Positions 34,336 through 43,819 of a DNA stretch of 64,000 nucleotides are shown in pieces; position 1 is the first letter of the stretch, and each line of letters begins with the position of its first letter. This stretch comes from Paenibacillus pinistramenti (GTDB lineage: Bacteria > Bacillota > Bacilli > Paenibacillales > Paenibacillaceae), in contig NZ_VAWG01000002.1 in the NCBI RefSeq assembly GCF_005869875.1, forward strand, positions 434,001 to 498,000. Reading direction: 5' to 3'. A program made the position numbers and the translations under genes. The notes under the pieces are model-generated. The model saw nothing but the letters and a program-made list of their open reading frames with translations, searched no databases and was not told where the DNA came from.

Positions 34336-35439
34336 TTAGATTTGACTGCTCTTCGCGATGACAAAAGGCTTCCGCGTGTCGCCCATCAAGGTGACTCCCC
34401 GGGACAAGTGCACGTCCTTATCCATAATGACATTTTCTATCACTGCATTGTCTTCAATTACACATTTCTGCATGAGGATGGAGTTGGAGATGCGGGCGCC
34501 TTTGCCGATCTGGACCCCGCGGAACAAAATGCTGTTCTCGACCTGCCCGGCAATTGTGCAGCCGTTCGCAACCAGTGAGTTCTTAACTTCCGCATTCTCT
34601 GTGTACCGGGTCGGCACCTCGTATTTGATCTTCGTGCTGATCGGCTGATCGCGGAACAGCTCTGTGTAGTTCTCCCTGTTCAGCAGATCCATGCTGTTGG
34701 CAAAATAGCTTTCCACAGAGTTAATGACTGCATGATAGCCGTCGTACGCATAGGCGCCTATTTTGAGACGGTCCCGGTTCTCCTGGATGGCGTCACGGAA
34801 GAACTGGTTCTTGCCGTGGGCAATACAGTCCTTGACCAGCTCCAGATACTTGTATTTATCAATAATGAACATCTCAATATAAATATTAGAGTGGTCGAGC
34901 TCCTTGTGAATGTCCGTCACCTGCCCCTGCTCATCCACGTCGATTCTGAGGCAGGCCTCGTGCTCGGGCCGCAGCTCCTCCACTTTCTTGTACACAAGCG
35001 TAACGTCATTGCCGCTGCTGATATGCTGCTTGTAAACCTCCCTCAGATCTACCTTGCTGATATGCCGGCTTCCCGAATGCACCATATGACTGCCGGAGCT
35101 GCGGTGGAAGAAATCCATATTGTTGTGCACATGCTGAAGGTCACCCAGCGAGGTATCTGTCGGATCGTTCCAGTCTGGCGGCAAAATAAACAATCCGCCG
35201 TGATTCCGGTCCAAATCCCAGGATTTCCCCTCCCCCAAATGGTCCATGAGCGAGCGGTATTTGCGCCGTACAAATAAGGCGATATCCACGATCCCGGCAT
35301 TCGTCATATTCGAAAGGATAAAATCAATCAGCCGGTAGCGGCCGGCGAAAGGAACCGCAGCCCCGCACCGGAAGTAAGTCAATTCATTCAATTGATCCAG
35401 CTCATCATCCAGATTAATGACGCCAATCAGCTCTTTCAT
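34336..35439 (-). CDS. glgD: glucose-1-phosphate adenylyltransferase regulatory subunit
   Basis: A 367-residue GlgC paralogue with nucleotidyltransferase fold and C-terminal left-handed beta helix. It retains [17 protein letters not shown] but lacks the GGQGKRL nucleotide loop seen in GlgC, as is usual for GlgD; it forms a heterotetramer with GlgC and modulates ADP-glucose synthesis. Its ATG overlaps the glgC stop by four bases. Confidence 0.95.
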   Translation of the reverse strand: MKELIGVINLDDELDQLNELTYFRCGAAVPFAGRYRLIDFILSNMTNAGIVDIALFVRRKYRSLMDHLGEGKSWDLDRNHGGLFILPPDWNDPTDTSLGDLQHVHNNMDFFHRSSGSHMVHSGSRHISKVDLREVYKQHISSGNDVTLVYKKVEELRPEHEACLRIDVDEQGQVTDIHKELDHSNIYIEMFIIDKYKYLELVKDCIAHGKNQFFRDAIQENRDRLKIGAYAYDGYHAVINSVESYFANSMDLLNRENYTELFRDQPISTKIKYEVPTRYTENAEVKNSLVANGCTIAGQVENSILFRGVQIGKGARISNSILMQKCVIEDNAVIENVIMDKDVHLSRGVTLMGDTRKPFVIAKSSQI

Positions 35440-36602
35440 GGGTTGGTCACTTCCCTTCCGCGCCCGGAGCGGGCTGCATAGTCTTCTTCCGAATTCACAA
35501 GGACGATCTCGTCGCCGCTATCAGATCCGATGACCGTTCCGTCCTCGATCACGATATTTTCATTGATGATAGCTTTATTGATTCGGACATTGCGCCCGAT
35601 CTTTACTTTCGGGTGAATAATCGAATCCTTGATGACGCTTCCCTCGCCGACCTCAACGCCGTAGAACAGAATGGAATGAATAACTTCCCCGTGCACGACA
35701 CAGCCCTCGTTAATCATGCAATTGTTCAGCTTGGCGCCCGGAGCAATAAACTCGGCAGGCTGGTTAGGACTTCTCGTATAGATCCGCCAGCTTGGATCGT
35801 TTAATTTCAATTTCGGCTCGTCGCACAAGAGATCCATATTTGCTTCCCACAAGCTCTGAATCGTCCCCACATCCTTCCAGTATCCTTTGAAAGGGTAGGC
35901 GTACAGCTTCATGCTGTTCTCAAGCATCAGAGGAATGATATCCTTCCCAAAGTCGAACGAAGAGGAGGCCTTGTTCTCATCCTCGATCAGATGGCGCCGG
36001 AGAACATCCCATTTGAACAAGTAAATGCCCATGGATGCCAGCGTGCTCTTCGGCTGCTTCGGCTTCTCTTCAAATTCATAAATGCTGAGGTCATCATTTG
36101 TATTCAAGATGCCGAACCGCGTCGCTTCTTCTACCGTCACGTCAATGACGGAAATGGTGCAGTCCGCATCTTTTTCCTTATGAAACCGAAGCATTTCGTT
36201 ATAATCCATTTTATAAATATGGTCCCCTGAAAGGACAAGGACATGCTCAGGATTGAACTGCTCGATAAAATTCAAATTCCGGTAAATGGCATCCGCCGTT
36301 CCCTGGTACCAGCTGCTGCCGTTCTCCCTTTCATGCGGAGGCAGCACGAACACCCCGCCCCCTCTGCGGTCCAGATCCCAGTCGCTTCCGACCCCAATGT
36401 AGGAATGGAGCACAAGAGGTTCGTACTGGGTCAATACGCCAACGGTATCAATCCCTGAGTGCGTACAGTTGCTGAGCGGAAAATCGATAATCCGGTATGT
36501 GCCTCCAAAATAAACTGCAGGCTTGGCAAGAGATTTGGTCAGCCCTTTCAGGCGTTTTCCCTGTCCGCCCGCAAGCAGCATAGCTACGACTTCTTTCTTC
36601 AT
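35436..36602 (-). CDS. glgC: glucose-1-phosphate adenylyltransferase catalytic subunit
   Basis: A 388-residue enzyme making ADP-glucose from ATP and glucose 1-phosphate. N-terminal [20 protein letters not shown] is the nucleotide loop, [15 protein letters not shown] and [12 protein letters not shown] are substrate-binding blocks, and the beta-helix follows. A GGAGGAGG site lies ten bases upstream. First gene of glgC-glgD-glgP. glgB and glgA, found in the Bacillus operon, are absent here. Confidence 0.96.
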   Translation of the reverse strand: MKKEVVAMLLAGGQGKRLKGLTKSLAKPAVYFGGTYRIIDFPLSNCTHSGIDTVGVLTQYEPLVLHSYIGVGSDWDLDRRGGGVFVLPPHERENGSSWYQGTADAIYRNLNFIEQFNPEHVLVLSGDHIYKMDYNEMLRFHKEKDADCTISVIDVTVEEATRFGILNTNDDLSIYEFEEKPKQPKSTLASMGIYLFKWDVLRRHLIEDENKASSSFDFGKDIIPLMLENSMKLYAYPFKGYWKDVGTIQSLWEANMDLLCDEPKLKLNDPSWRIYTRSPNQPAEFIAPGAKLNNCMINEGCVVHGEVIHSILFYGVEVGEGSVIKDSIIHPKVKIGRNVRINKAIINENIVIEDGTVIGSDSGDEIVLVNSEEDYAARSGRGREVTNP

Positions 36603-36871
36603 TCTGACAGCGCCTCCTCCAGCATCTATTCATCCTAACCGGTCAATCCGTAAAGTCTCTTAGCAAGACACAAACCAGCCAATCAGCCGGGCTCAAGAGC
36701 CAGCCAAATGAATTGAATAATGATGTTTAACCTTTATTGCGCCTTATTAATCTGCAAGGAAAAGTACAGCTATTGAGAGCATACTAGAATGGAAGTTATA
36801 TTCGGCAGCAAGCCCAAATATACTCGTGATAGAGGACAAGAATGACAATCGTATCGGAGTGTGCGTAAACG

Positions 36872-37888
36872 ATGAATACCACGGCAGTTCTCAAACGTTT
36901 CTCCCTGATCCTTCCTTTCTGCGTCTTGGCAGCCTGCCTGGTAGTCATACTGCCTAAACTGCATAATATGGCGGGGAATGAATATCTTAGCACTTTTAAA
37001 ATTTACTTCTTGAGTATATTTCTCGAAGCGGTGCCATTTCTCCTGTTTGGTGCGCTCGCTTCCTCTCTGTTTCATCTTCTGATTCCTGAAGATTTTCTGG
37101 GACGGAGATGGCCGAAGAATCCGCTTGCAGGTATCGCGGCAGCCTGTCTGCTCGGCGCCGTATTCCCAATCTGCGAATGCGGGATGATTCCGCTGGTCAA
37201 ACGGATGGTTCAGAAGGGAATGCCGGCTTACGCGGCTGCCGTATTTCTGCTGTCAGGCCCGGTTGTCAATCCCATTGTGTTCGGAGCGACCGCCATTGCA
37301 TTCGAAGGCCATCCGGAGATGGTATATGCAAGGCTCGGCGCCGCTCTGTTTGTGGCTGTGTCAGCCGGATTCATCCTGTCTGCTGCTGTCCGCAGCAATC
37401 CGCTCAAACATACGCTTGCCGGTCATTCCGGGCATCTTCATGACGAGATCAAGTTGTTTAGAAGGAACTATCCCCTGCGCAGAAAGACCGCCGCCCTGTT
37501 CCAGCACGCCGCTGATGACTTCCTTGACGCCGGCAAGTATCTGCTGCTTGGCTGTCTTCTGACCGCAGCCCTGCAGACGTTTGTAGCCCGTGATACGCTG
37601 GCGGCGGCCGGAGCCGGGCCGGTATCCTCGTACGCCTTGATGATGGGGCTCGGTTTTGTTCTTTCGCTCTGTTCCACTTCGGATGCCTTTGTGGCCTCAA
37701 CGTTCATGCATACCTTCTCTCATGGAGCTCTGCTGTCCTTTCTCGTACTCGGACCTATGCTGGATTTCAAAAATGTGCTGATGCTCCTGTCGGCCTTCAA
37801 AGCTAGATTTGTGATCGCCCTGGTGCTCATCGTCCCTCCACTTGTCTTCACAGCCTGCTTCCTTGTAGAACGCTACTTTATTACCTAA
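36872..37888 (+). CDS. permease, UPF0718/YraQ family (YcgR-like)
   Basis: A 338-residue membrane protein with about eight helices, including an intra-membrane repeat with PICECGMIPLVKRMVQKG, FLLSGPVVNPIVFGATAI and the second-half LCSTSDAFVASTF. The paired Cys motifs and STSD are family features. Function is not established; the family is often fused or adjacent to a TIGR03943 protein, as here (29 nt downstream). Metal or metalloid transport has been proposed for relatives. The ribosome site is weak (GGAG about twelve bases away). Confidence 0.85.
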   Translation: MNTTAVLKRFSLILPFCVLAACLVVILPKLHNMAGNEYLSTFKIYFLSIFLEAVPFLLFGALASSLFHLLIPEDFLGRRWPKNPLAGIAAACLLGAVFPICECGMIPLVKRMVQKGMPAYAAAVFLLSGPVVNPIVFGATAIAFEGHPEMVYARLGAALFVAVSAGFILSAAVRSNPLKHTLAGHSGHLHDEIKLFRRNYPLRRKTAALFQHAADDFLDAGKYLLLGCLLTAALQTFVARDTLAAAGAGPVSSYALMMGLGFVLSLCSTSDAFVASTFMHTFSHGALLSFLVLGPMLDFKNVLMLLSAFKARFVIALVLIVPPLVFTACFLVERYFIT

Positions 37889-37917
37889 TACAATTTATGA
37901 CTGGATGGAGGTCCGTT

Positions 37918-38856
37918 ATGAACAGGTCCGTGTCGCCCAGAATCCATTACGGCATACAAGCAGCCCTTCTGTTTGGCTTAGCCTTGTTTACAGGAGCTCT
38001 TGTAAAAACAAACTCGCTGCATGATTATCTGGCTCCCCGCACGGAAAAATGGATGTTCTGGTGCCCGGTGCTGCTCGGGCTGATGGCCGTCTTTACAGCC
38101 TATAGAACGATCGCGCCCGATGACGACCCGGTATGCGGCTGCAGCCATGAAGCCCCCAAATCGCTCCTGAGCAAAATGTTCGTCTACGGGCTGTTTATCC
38201 TGCCGCTCGGCCTGGGCATCCTGCTGCCGGACCGGGCGCTTGGCAGCAGCGCTGCTGCAGCCAAAGGCTTTTCCTATACTGTACCTCTGCTGGACGAACA
38301 TGTGAGCAAAGACCTTGCTTCCTCAGCGTTCCAATCCGGCCTGCTTCGGCAGGAGTCAGGTCCCGGCAAGGCTTTCCTGGCTCCCGGAAATAAGAATACG
38401 GAGCTTGCGCAGCTCGCGGAGCTTCTGTACGCTGAACCGGTGATCGAAGTGAACCCGGACATTTACGCGGAAACGTTAGCCGCAATTGAGCTGTTCAAGC
38501 AGGAGTTTGCCGGAAGAACGATTGCTCTGACCGGGTTCGTGTATAAGGATAAATCCATCGGCCAAAACGGACAGGAGTTTGCCGTGGGCCGCTTCCTCGT
38601 GCTGTGCTGCACCGCCGACGCCCTTCCCTTTGGTGTTAGTATCCAGCTTCCCGCCGGCATGGCCTCCCCCGAGCAGGACGCCTGGGTCAGGGTAACGGGT
38701 ACCCTCAAGGCGGATACAGGAGGACAGGAAGGGCTGATCATTGATGCAGCCCGCGTCGTCCAGGTTAACCAGCCAGCCGTTCCCTATGTGTATTCCGACG
38801 AAAATTCCCACGCTGATGCGGTGTCTGCGCTAATCCAGAAGGAGAATGCCCAGTAA
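37918..38856 (+). CDS. TIGR03943-family permease subunit (YcgQ-like)
   Basis: A 312-residue protein with N-terminal membrane helices (about residues 8-28, 37-56 and 77-97), a CGCSH motif after the second helix, and a C-terminal beta-rich domain of about 150 residues (GRTIALTGFVYKD and RFLVLCCTADALPFGVSIQL are conserved blocks). It is paired with the upstream permease as in many Firmicutes. The start at 37918 has GGAGGT five bases upstream. Role unknown; COG0523 proteins often co-occur in such loci, and one sits at 1984 here. Confidence 0.82.
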   Translation: MNRSVSPRIHYGIQAALLFGLALFTGALVKTNSLHDYLAPRTEKWMFWCPVLLGLMAVFTAYRTIAPDDDPVCGCSHEAPKSLLSKMFVYGLFILPLGLGILLPDRALGSSAAAAKGFSYTVPLLDEHVSKDLASSAFQSGLLRQESGPGKAFLAPGNKNTELAQLAELLYAEPVIEVNPDIYAETLAAIELFKQEFAGRTIALTGFVYKDKSIGQNGQEFAVGRFLVLCCTADALPFGVSIQLPAGMASPEQDAWVRVTGTLKADTGGQEGLIIDAARVVQVNQPAVPYVYSDENSHADAVSALIQKENAQ

Positions 38857-38872
38857 GCCGGCGGCCGCTTCT

Positions 38873-38935
38873 TTAAGGTCGTTAAGGTCGTTAAGATCGT
38901 TAAGGTCGTTAAGTTCTTTAAGGCTCTTAATGCGC
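38873..38935 (-). repeat. 9-bp tandem repeat: seven in-frame TAA stops
   Basis: Six nonamers (38873, 38882, 38891, 38900, 38909, 38918) plus the last three codons of the CNNM gene (38927-38935). Every unit begins TTA on the plus strand, so on the coding strand the genuine Ala-His-TAA is followed by six more two-codon-plus-TAA units in frame. Three units are the identical TTAAGGTCG. Confidence 0.95.
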
Positions 38936-40288
38936 CGAACTGCTGACTTTGCCGGATTGGCTGCCGGCTTTGTTCAGCATTTCTTCTCTTGAGAGCTTGC
39001 GGGCTTCAATCCACTTGAGCTGCCCGCGGTCCATCTCGACAACGGTAAACTGATAATTCTTCGAGCTGACCTTTCCTCCCGTTACCAGGTCATATTTGCG
39101 GGTCAGCATCCAGCCGCCCAGTGTATGTGCTTCACCGGATTCCAGGCCTGCGTGCAGACGGTTGTTAATTTCATGCAGGGGAGCCTTGGCACTGATCCGG
39201 TATAAGCCGTCCTCCAGCTTCACCACGTCTTCTTCCTGCTGAACCTCGCCTGGCTCGTCGTCGATTTCGCCAACGATGCTCTCCAGAATATCCTCGATCG
39301 TCACAATGCCAGTGGTTCCTCCGAATTCGTCCTGCAGAACCGCCATCTTGATGCCTTCCTTCTGCATTTTAAGCAGCAGGCTTTGGGCGCGGATAGTATC
39401 AATCACCTGAATGATCGGCTTGGCGTAATCTCCGGCCGGCTCAGAACCGCTTACTTTGCCTCTTAAAAATAACCCCTGCAGCTCCCGCGTATCCAGGAGT
39501 CCCACGATTCTGTCCTTGTCCCGGTCAATCGTCACCGGGTAGTACGCATATCTTGAACTGTCCTCAAACTTCACGAACTCATCCAGCCGCATATCTCTGG
39601 GAACGGCTTCAATTTCTGTTCTCGGAACCATAATTCCCTGTACGGCCAAATTATCCAGCTCAAAAATATTATTCAAATACCGGTATTCAAACGGATTAAT
39701 TTGTCCGCTCTTGTACCCTTCCGACAGCGCAAGCCGAAGCTCGGCTTCCGTCTGTATCGTCTCATGCTCGCCAGCGGGCTTCACGCCGAACCAGCCGGTA
39801 ATGAGGCGCGAGGAGCGGCTCAGGAACCAGTTGATCGGATAAGTCAGCTTGTAGAATACGATCAGCGGACGGCTGAAGAACATGGCCATCGGCTCAGCAA
39901 GCTGGATCGCAAACGATTTAGGCACCAGCTCGCCCACCACCACTTCAAAGAAGGTCAGGAGCATAAACGCGATCAGAAAGGAGGCCACCGCTTCGATTGA
40001 AGCCGGTACATGCAGCAGCTCAAACAGCGGCGCCAGCAGGTGCTCAATGGTGGATTCGCCGATCCAGCCAAGCGCCAGCGCAGTCAGCGTATTACCGAGC
40101 TGACAGGCGGACAGATATTCGTCCAGCTTGCTGAGAATACTTTGAACCGCCGCCGCTTTCTTGTTCCCCGCAGCAGCCAGCTGGTCAATCCGCGATATCC
40201 GCACGCGGATAACCGAATATTCGGATGCCACAAAGAATGCGGTACATAAAATAAGCAGTATAACCGTAATCAGTTTGATGATATCCAT
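38927..40288 (-). CDS. CNNM/CorC-type membrane protein with CBS domains (copy 2)
   Basis: A 453-residue paralogue of the protein at 19080-20444, same order: DUF21 membrane domain (about 1-190, three or four helices), CBS pair (IMVPRTEIEAVP; DEFGGTTGIVTIEDILESIVGEI) and CorC/HlyC domain. The start at 40288 is chosen for GGGGAGAG just upstream and because it begins the first helix directly. Possible Mg2+ efflux or regulation. Its stop is followed by the in-frame stop ladder. Confidence 0.9.
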   Translation of the reverse strand: MDIIKLITVILLILCTAFFVASEYSVIRVRISRIDQLAAAGNKKAAAVQSILSKLDEYLSACQLGNTLTALALGWIGESTIEHLLAPLFELLHVPASIEAVASFLIAFMLLTFFEVVVGELVPKSFAIQLAEPMAMFFSRPLIVFYKLTYPINWFLSRSSRLITGWFGVKPAGEHETIQTEAELRLALSEGYKSGQINPFEYRYLNNIFELDNLAVQGIMVPRTEIEAVPRDMRLDEFVKFEDSSRYAYYPVTIDRDKDRIVGLLDTRELQGLFLRGKVSGSEPAGDYAKPIIQVIDTIRAQSLLLKMQKEGIKMAVLQDEFGGTTGIVTIEDILESIVGEIDDEPGEVQQEEDVVKLEDGLYRISAKAPLHEINNRLHAGLESGEAHTLGGWMLTRKYDLVTGGKVSSKNYQFTVVEMDRGQLKWIEARKLSREEMLNKAGSQSGKVSSSAH

Positions 40289-40306
40289 AAGCTCTCCCCG
40301 GGCTGG

Positions 40307-40339
40307 ACCAGCGGACAATCCGCGGACAATTAACGGACA
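40307..40339. repeat. 11-bp tandem repeat in the leader of the second CNNM gene
   Basis: Three units at 40307, 40318 and 40329, each ending in CGGACA. They lie 19-51 bases upstream of the start codon at 40288. Confidence 0.75.
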
Positions 40340-40427
40340 GTCCGTCTTCCCCGGGGACACACCTCCCGTCATTCAGAACTTCTGTTTCTTACCATTACCC
40401 GCTTCTAAGCGGTTAACAACGTTCAGC

Positions 40428-40453
40428 CTGTAAATGACACCTGTAATTGACAG
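40428..40453. repeat. 13-bp tandem duplication upstream of the second CNNM gene
   Basis: CTGTAAATGACAC and CTGTAATTGACAG follow each other in tandem in the intergenic region between divergent genes (11 of 13 matching). Confidence 0.55.
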
Positions 40454-40554
40454 TTGTACTCCCACCGGGTCTATAGTAAGATTTACCATGATTTAATGAA
40501 CATGACGTATAACGTTAATTTTAGCTTTTACATAAAGACCGGAGGACTGAACCC

Positions 40555-41787
40555 ATGCGACCCCTATTCAGCCGGCTCCAGGGAAACAGCCGGGGATGCC
40601 TGGCCTTTGAGCCGTTATTCTTAATTCCTTACAGCATGTTCTCTACCTATGCCACCCTGTACATGTACGAGCAGGGCTTAACCGAGACGGCAATCGGCTG
40701 GGTTACGACCATCGGCTTGATCGTCCAGGTGTTCTCTTCTTTAATCAGCGGCTACCTGACCGACAGGATGGGCCGGAAGGCAGCGATTCTGTATTTCGAT
40801 CTGCTGAGCTGGACCCTTGCCACCCTTCTGTGGGCCGTCTCGCACAATCTCTGGATCTTCCTGGCCGCAGCCCTGCTGAACGGATTTCAGCGTGTTCCCA
40901 ATACCGCTTTCTACTGCCTGATCGTTGAGGACTCTAAGCCGTCCGACAGGACCTACGTCTTCACGCTGCTGCAGATTATCGGCGTCATCGGCGGGCTCTT
41001 TGCCCCGCTTGGCGGCCTGCTGGTCGCGCACTACGGACTTGTACCCGGCGTACGTATCATGTATGTGCTGGCCTGCGTGATGATGACCATCCAGTTTGTC
41101 GGGCGTCATTTAACCACTCAGGAGACGGAGATCGGGCTCCGCAAAATGAAGGAAACGAGGGAGCTTGGATTTAAGGAGATTCTGCTGGATTACTGGCAGT
41201 CGGTCGGGGAAATTTTCCGCAACAGAAGCCTGCTGCTGATCTTCGGCGTGTATATTCTGTTTAATTTTCAGTCCACGCTCAAAACGACGTACCTGTCCCT
41301 GTATCTCGCGGATTATCTGCACATCGGCAGCGGCATCATTTCCCTGTTCCCGGCCGTCTCCTCCGCGGTGATGCTGCTTGCTTTGTGGCTGATTATGCCA
41401 AAAATATCCTCCTCAGCTGAAACCCGGGCCATGACGGCAGGCTTCTGGCTGTCCGTTCTGTCGAACGTCATGCTTGTCCTTTATCCAACAGGCAATCTGT
41501 ATTGGGTAGGACTCAGCACCGTGCTGGCGGCTGTGGGGCTGATGATCAGCTCGCCTTATCTGGAGGCCGCCGTTCAAAATGCGATTGACGATGAGAAGCG
41601 GGCCAAAATGTTCTCGATGCTGTCTGTATTCATCCTGCTGCTGACTTCCCCTGCGGGCATTATCGGCGGATGGGCCTATGAAATCGATCCCCGCATTCCG
41701 TTGTGGCTGGTGACCGCTGCCTTTGCAGGCTCGGCTCTGCTGATCCTCCTGTACCGCAGAAGAACAGCCTCCGGCCAAAACGGATGA
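40555..41787 (+). CDS. MFS transporter (12 helices)
   Basis: A 410-residue major facilitator with about 12 helices; motif A SGYLTDRMGRKAAILYF lies between helices 2 and 3 and a long cytoplasmic loop (about 175-215) separates the halves. Substrate unknown; the shape fits a drug or metabolite exporter. CGGAGG-type ribosome site precedes the ATG. It is divergent from the second CNNM gene. Confidence 0.85.
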   Translation: MRPLFSRLQGNSRGCLAFEPLFLIPYSMFSTYATLYMYEQGLTETAIGWVTTIGLIVQVFSSLISGYLTDRMGRKAAILYFDLLSWTLATLLWAVSHNLWIFLAAALLNGFQRVPNTAFYCLIVEDSKPSDRTYVFTLLQIIGVIGGLFAPLGGLLVAHYGLVPGVRIMYVLACVMMTIQFVGRHLTTQETEIGLRKMKETRELGFKEILLDYWQSVGEIFRNRSLLLIFGVYILFNFQSTLKTTYLSLYLADYLHIGSGIISLFPAVSSAVMLLALWLIMPKISSSAETRAMTAGFWLSVLSNVMLVLYPTGNLYWVGLSTVLAAVGLMISSPYLEAAVQNAIDDEKRAKMFSMLSVFILLLTSPAGIIGGWAYEIDPRIPLWLVTAAFAGSALLILLYRRRTASGQNG

Positions 41788-41825
41788 AGGCGAATGAAAA
41801 ACTTTAACGTACCGGAAGCCCGGTC

Positions 41826-41897
41826 CTGACAATAAAGAAACCGTTCCATAGATGTAATGGAAGTGTGATCCGCCATTACATTTTAGGAACGGTTTTT
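41826..41897. terminator. terminator between MFS and acetyltransferase genes
   Basis: Inverted repeat AAACCGTTCC (41839-41848) with GGAACGGTTT (41886-41895) around TAATGGAAGTGTGATCCGCCATTA, an extended hairpin flanked by A- and T-rich stretches; it serves both convergent genes. Confidence 0.7.
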
Positions 41898-41914
41898 TCC
41901 GTTTCTGTATTTAT

Positions 41915-42424
41915 TTATTCGGCGACTCGAAGACCTACAATGACCAGATCCCTTTCGATTCCGTCCATGTTGGCGACTCTTGGCAGATGGCCCCACTTTT
42001 CAAAACCGAACTTGGAGAGCAGCCGCAGGCTAGGCTCATTATGGCCGAATACAAAACCCAGCAGCGTATGTACGCCGATCTCCGGACATTTATCGACCGC
42101 ATGCTGAACAAGAATACTGCCAAGTCCTTTAGAACGATACTCTTCCGCTATGTAGATGCTAATCTCCGCAGTTCCCAAATAGGCCGGCCGCCCGTAAAAA
42201 GACTGAAAGCTCAGCCAAGCGGCGATCTTCCCGTCAATCTCCATCACCCACAGCGGGCGGTGCTCCGGGCTGTGCTCTTCATACCAGGGAATCCGGCTCT
42301 CCGTAGTAATAAGCTCCAAATCGGCGGTTACCTGGCGGCCTGCAATGGTGGAATTGTAAATCTCCACAATCCGGCTCAAATCGCTTCTTTCGGCATCTTT
42401 AATGGTGTAATTGATTTCAGGCAT
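41915..42424 (-). CDS. phosphinothricin-type GNAT N-acetyltransferase
   Basis: A 169-residue GNAT enzyme resembling Pat/YwnH proteins that acetylate phosphinothricin or methionine sulfoximine. Visible blocks: [19 protein letters not shown], the acetyl-CoA loop [11 protein letters not shown] and [28 protein letters not shown]. Likely monocistronic. Confidence 0.88.
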   Translation of the reverse strand: MPEINYTIKDAERSDLSRIVEIYNSTIAGRQVTADLELITTESRIPWYEEHSPEHRPLWVMEIDGKIAAWLSFQSFYGRPAYLGTAEISIYIAEEYRSKGLGSILVQHAVDKCPEIGVHTLLGFVFGHNEPSLRLLSKFGFEKWGHLPRVANMDGIERDLVIVGLRVAE

Positions 42425-42603
42425 CCCTCGTATCCTCCACTTCAGTTGAACAAACAGGCAGTGCTTAGGCAGGCCTGTCTCTATTTTTATTAAATATCCT
42501 CAATATAACACAAAAAAATCTATGTGCATCAGGAAAGTTTGAGCGGAGGCGCAGCGGGTCATAATAAAGCGTGCACGTCTATTTCTTAGAAGGAGGCAGA
42601 ACA

Positions 42604-42792
42604 ATGACCACTCAAGACCCGGATGAGCTGCTGAAGATCAAACAGGAAATGACCCAGCAGAAGCAGGAATTTGCTAACTTTGCAAGAAGCGTTATGGAAA
42701 AAGGGGAGGCTCCGGCTGGACAAGAATTCAGCCATGACCGCCAGGATGACGACCAAAACCGCATGAAGTCCGTTGAGAACCGTATGGATTGA
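42604..42792 (+). CDS. small charged protein of unknown function
   Basis: A 62-residue protein with an excellent ribosome site (AAGGAGGCAG) eight bases before the ATG at 42604. It is Gln/Glu/Asp/Lys-rich, with a predicted amphipathic helix in residues 6-35 and no signal peptide, helix-turn-helix or Cys. I do not recognise the family. It ends just before a shared bidirectional terminator, so it is a genuine small transcription unit. Confidence 0.7.
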   Translation: MTTQDPDELLKIKQEMTQQKQEFANFARSVMEKGEAPAGQEFSHDRQDDDQNRMKSVENRMD

Positions 42793-42824
42793 CCTGCCGC
42801 AGCCGTTTAGCCGTATCAAATAAT

Positions 42825-42875
42825 AAACAGCAAGCCGGAATGCCCACACGGGATGTGGACCGGCTTGCTGTTTTT
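42825..42875. terminator. bidirectional terminator
   Basis: Stem AAACAGCAAGCCGG (42825-42838) with CCGGCTTGCTGTTT (42860-42873); T-runs on both strands. It overlaps the stop codon of the thioredoxin-reductase-like gene. Confidence 0.85.
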
Positions 42876-43788
42876 AGTTACTCTGCTTCATCTTGCGCAG
42901 CGTCTTATTAATCCATATGGCCGCAACAGCCCCGTCGCCCATCGCAGCGGTAACCAGCTCCGAATGAACACCGAGGTCACCCGCCGCCCAGACATTCTCG
43001 ATGTTTGTCATCTTCGAACGGGGATCGGCCTCAACATGGCGGTTGTGGTGAAGCTTAATGCCTAGCTGCTCCGCAAGCTCTGACCGCACATGATTGCGGC
43101 CAAACGCAATAAAGGCGCGTTCAGCCTCCAGCAAGGCCCCGTCATCAAGGAGAACTCCCTGAATATAGCCGTCCTTCTCATGGAGAATTTCCTCTACGGC
43201 CTGCTCCATGTACCGGATGCCCGCCTTATGCATCAGCCGGTGGTTCTGTTCATCCACATGCTCTTTCTCATGGTTGATATAGACCAGGCTCTTTGCCCTT
43301 TCCGCCAGAAGCAGCGCCATGTGGGCTCCAGGATTACCCGAACCGATAACCAGGGTCCTTTTGCCGTGTATTTCGTACCCGTCGCAGTCCGGGCATACAT
43401 AGACGCTCCTGCCAAAAGCCGGCTCCAGGCCTGGAATATCCGGGCAGCGGTCCACGATTCCGGTCGCCAAGAGCAGGGTTCGTGCCGCATAGCTTTCCCC
43501 GCTTGCTCCGGTCAGCCGGAATCCCTCTTCTTCCTTCACAGCGCGGACAATGGCATCGTCTGCAAATGTAACGCCAAAGCTTTCCGCCTGTTGTCTTCCC
43601 CTGCTTCTGAGCTCTTGTCCGGACACTCCCTCCGGAAAGCCCAATATATTATGATATTCACGGCACAGCGTGGATCTTCCTTCCCCGGAATCCACTACCA
43701 GGATCTGGTGCACCGTATAACGGCCCAGCTGTATGGCCGCCTGCAGGCCCGCAATTCCCCCTCCTACAATGATGCAATCATAGATCAT
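42874..43788 (-). CDS. thioredoxin reductase-like flavoprotein
   Basis: A 304-residue FAD/NAD(P)H oxidoreductase. FAD-binding GGGIAGLQAA is at residues 8-17, a redox pair is in CPDCDGYE (near residue 133), the NADPH site is GSGNPGAHMALL, and the C-terminal FAD motif is WAAGDLG. The Cys pair position matches bacillithiol-type or thioredoxin-like reductases, but the electron acceptor is not known. Immediate upstream neighbour (31 nt) is the alpha-glucosidase gene. Confidence 0.88.
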   Translation of the reverse strand: MIYDCIIVGGGIAGLQAAIQLGRYTVHQILVVDSGEGRSTLCREYHNILGFPEGVSGQELRSRGRQQAESFGVTFADDAIVRAVKEEEGFRLTGASGESYAARTLLLATGIVDRCPDIPGLEPAFGRSVYVCPDCDGYEIHGKRTLVIGSGNPGAHMALLLAERAKSLVYINHEKEHVDEQNHRLMHKAGIRYMEQAVEEILHEKDGYIQGVLLDDGALLEAERAFIAFGRNHVRSELAEQLGIKLHHNRHVEADPRSKMTNIENVWAAGDLGVHSELVTAAMGDGAVAAIWINKTLRKMKQSN

Positions 43789-43819
43789 CTCTTTGTCCCT
43801 CTCTCCTGTTTATATCCGG

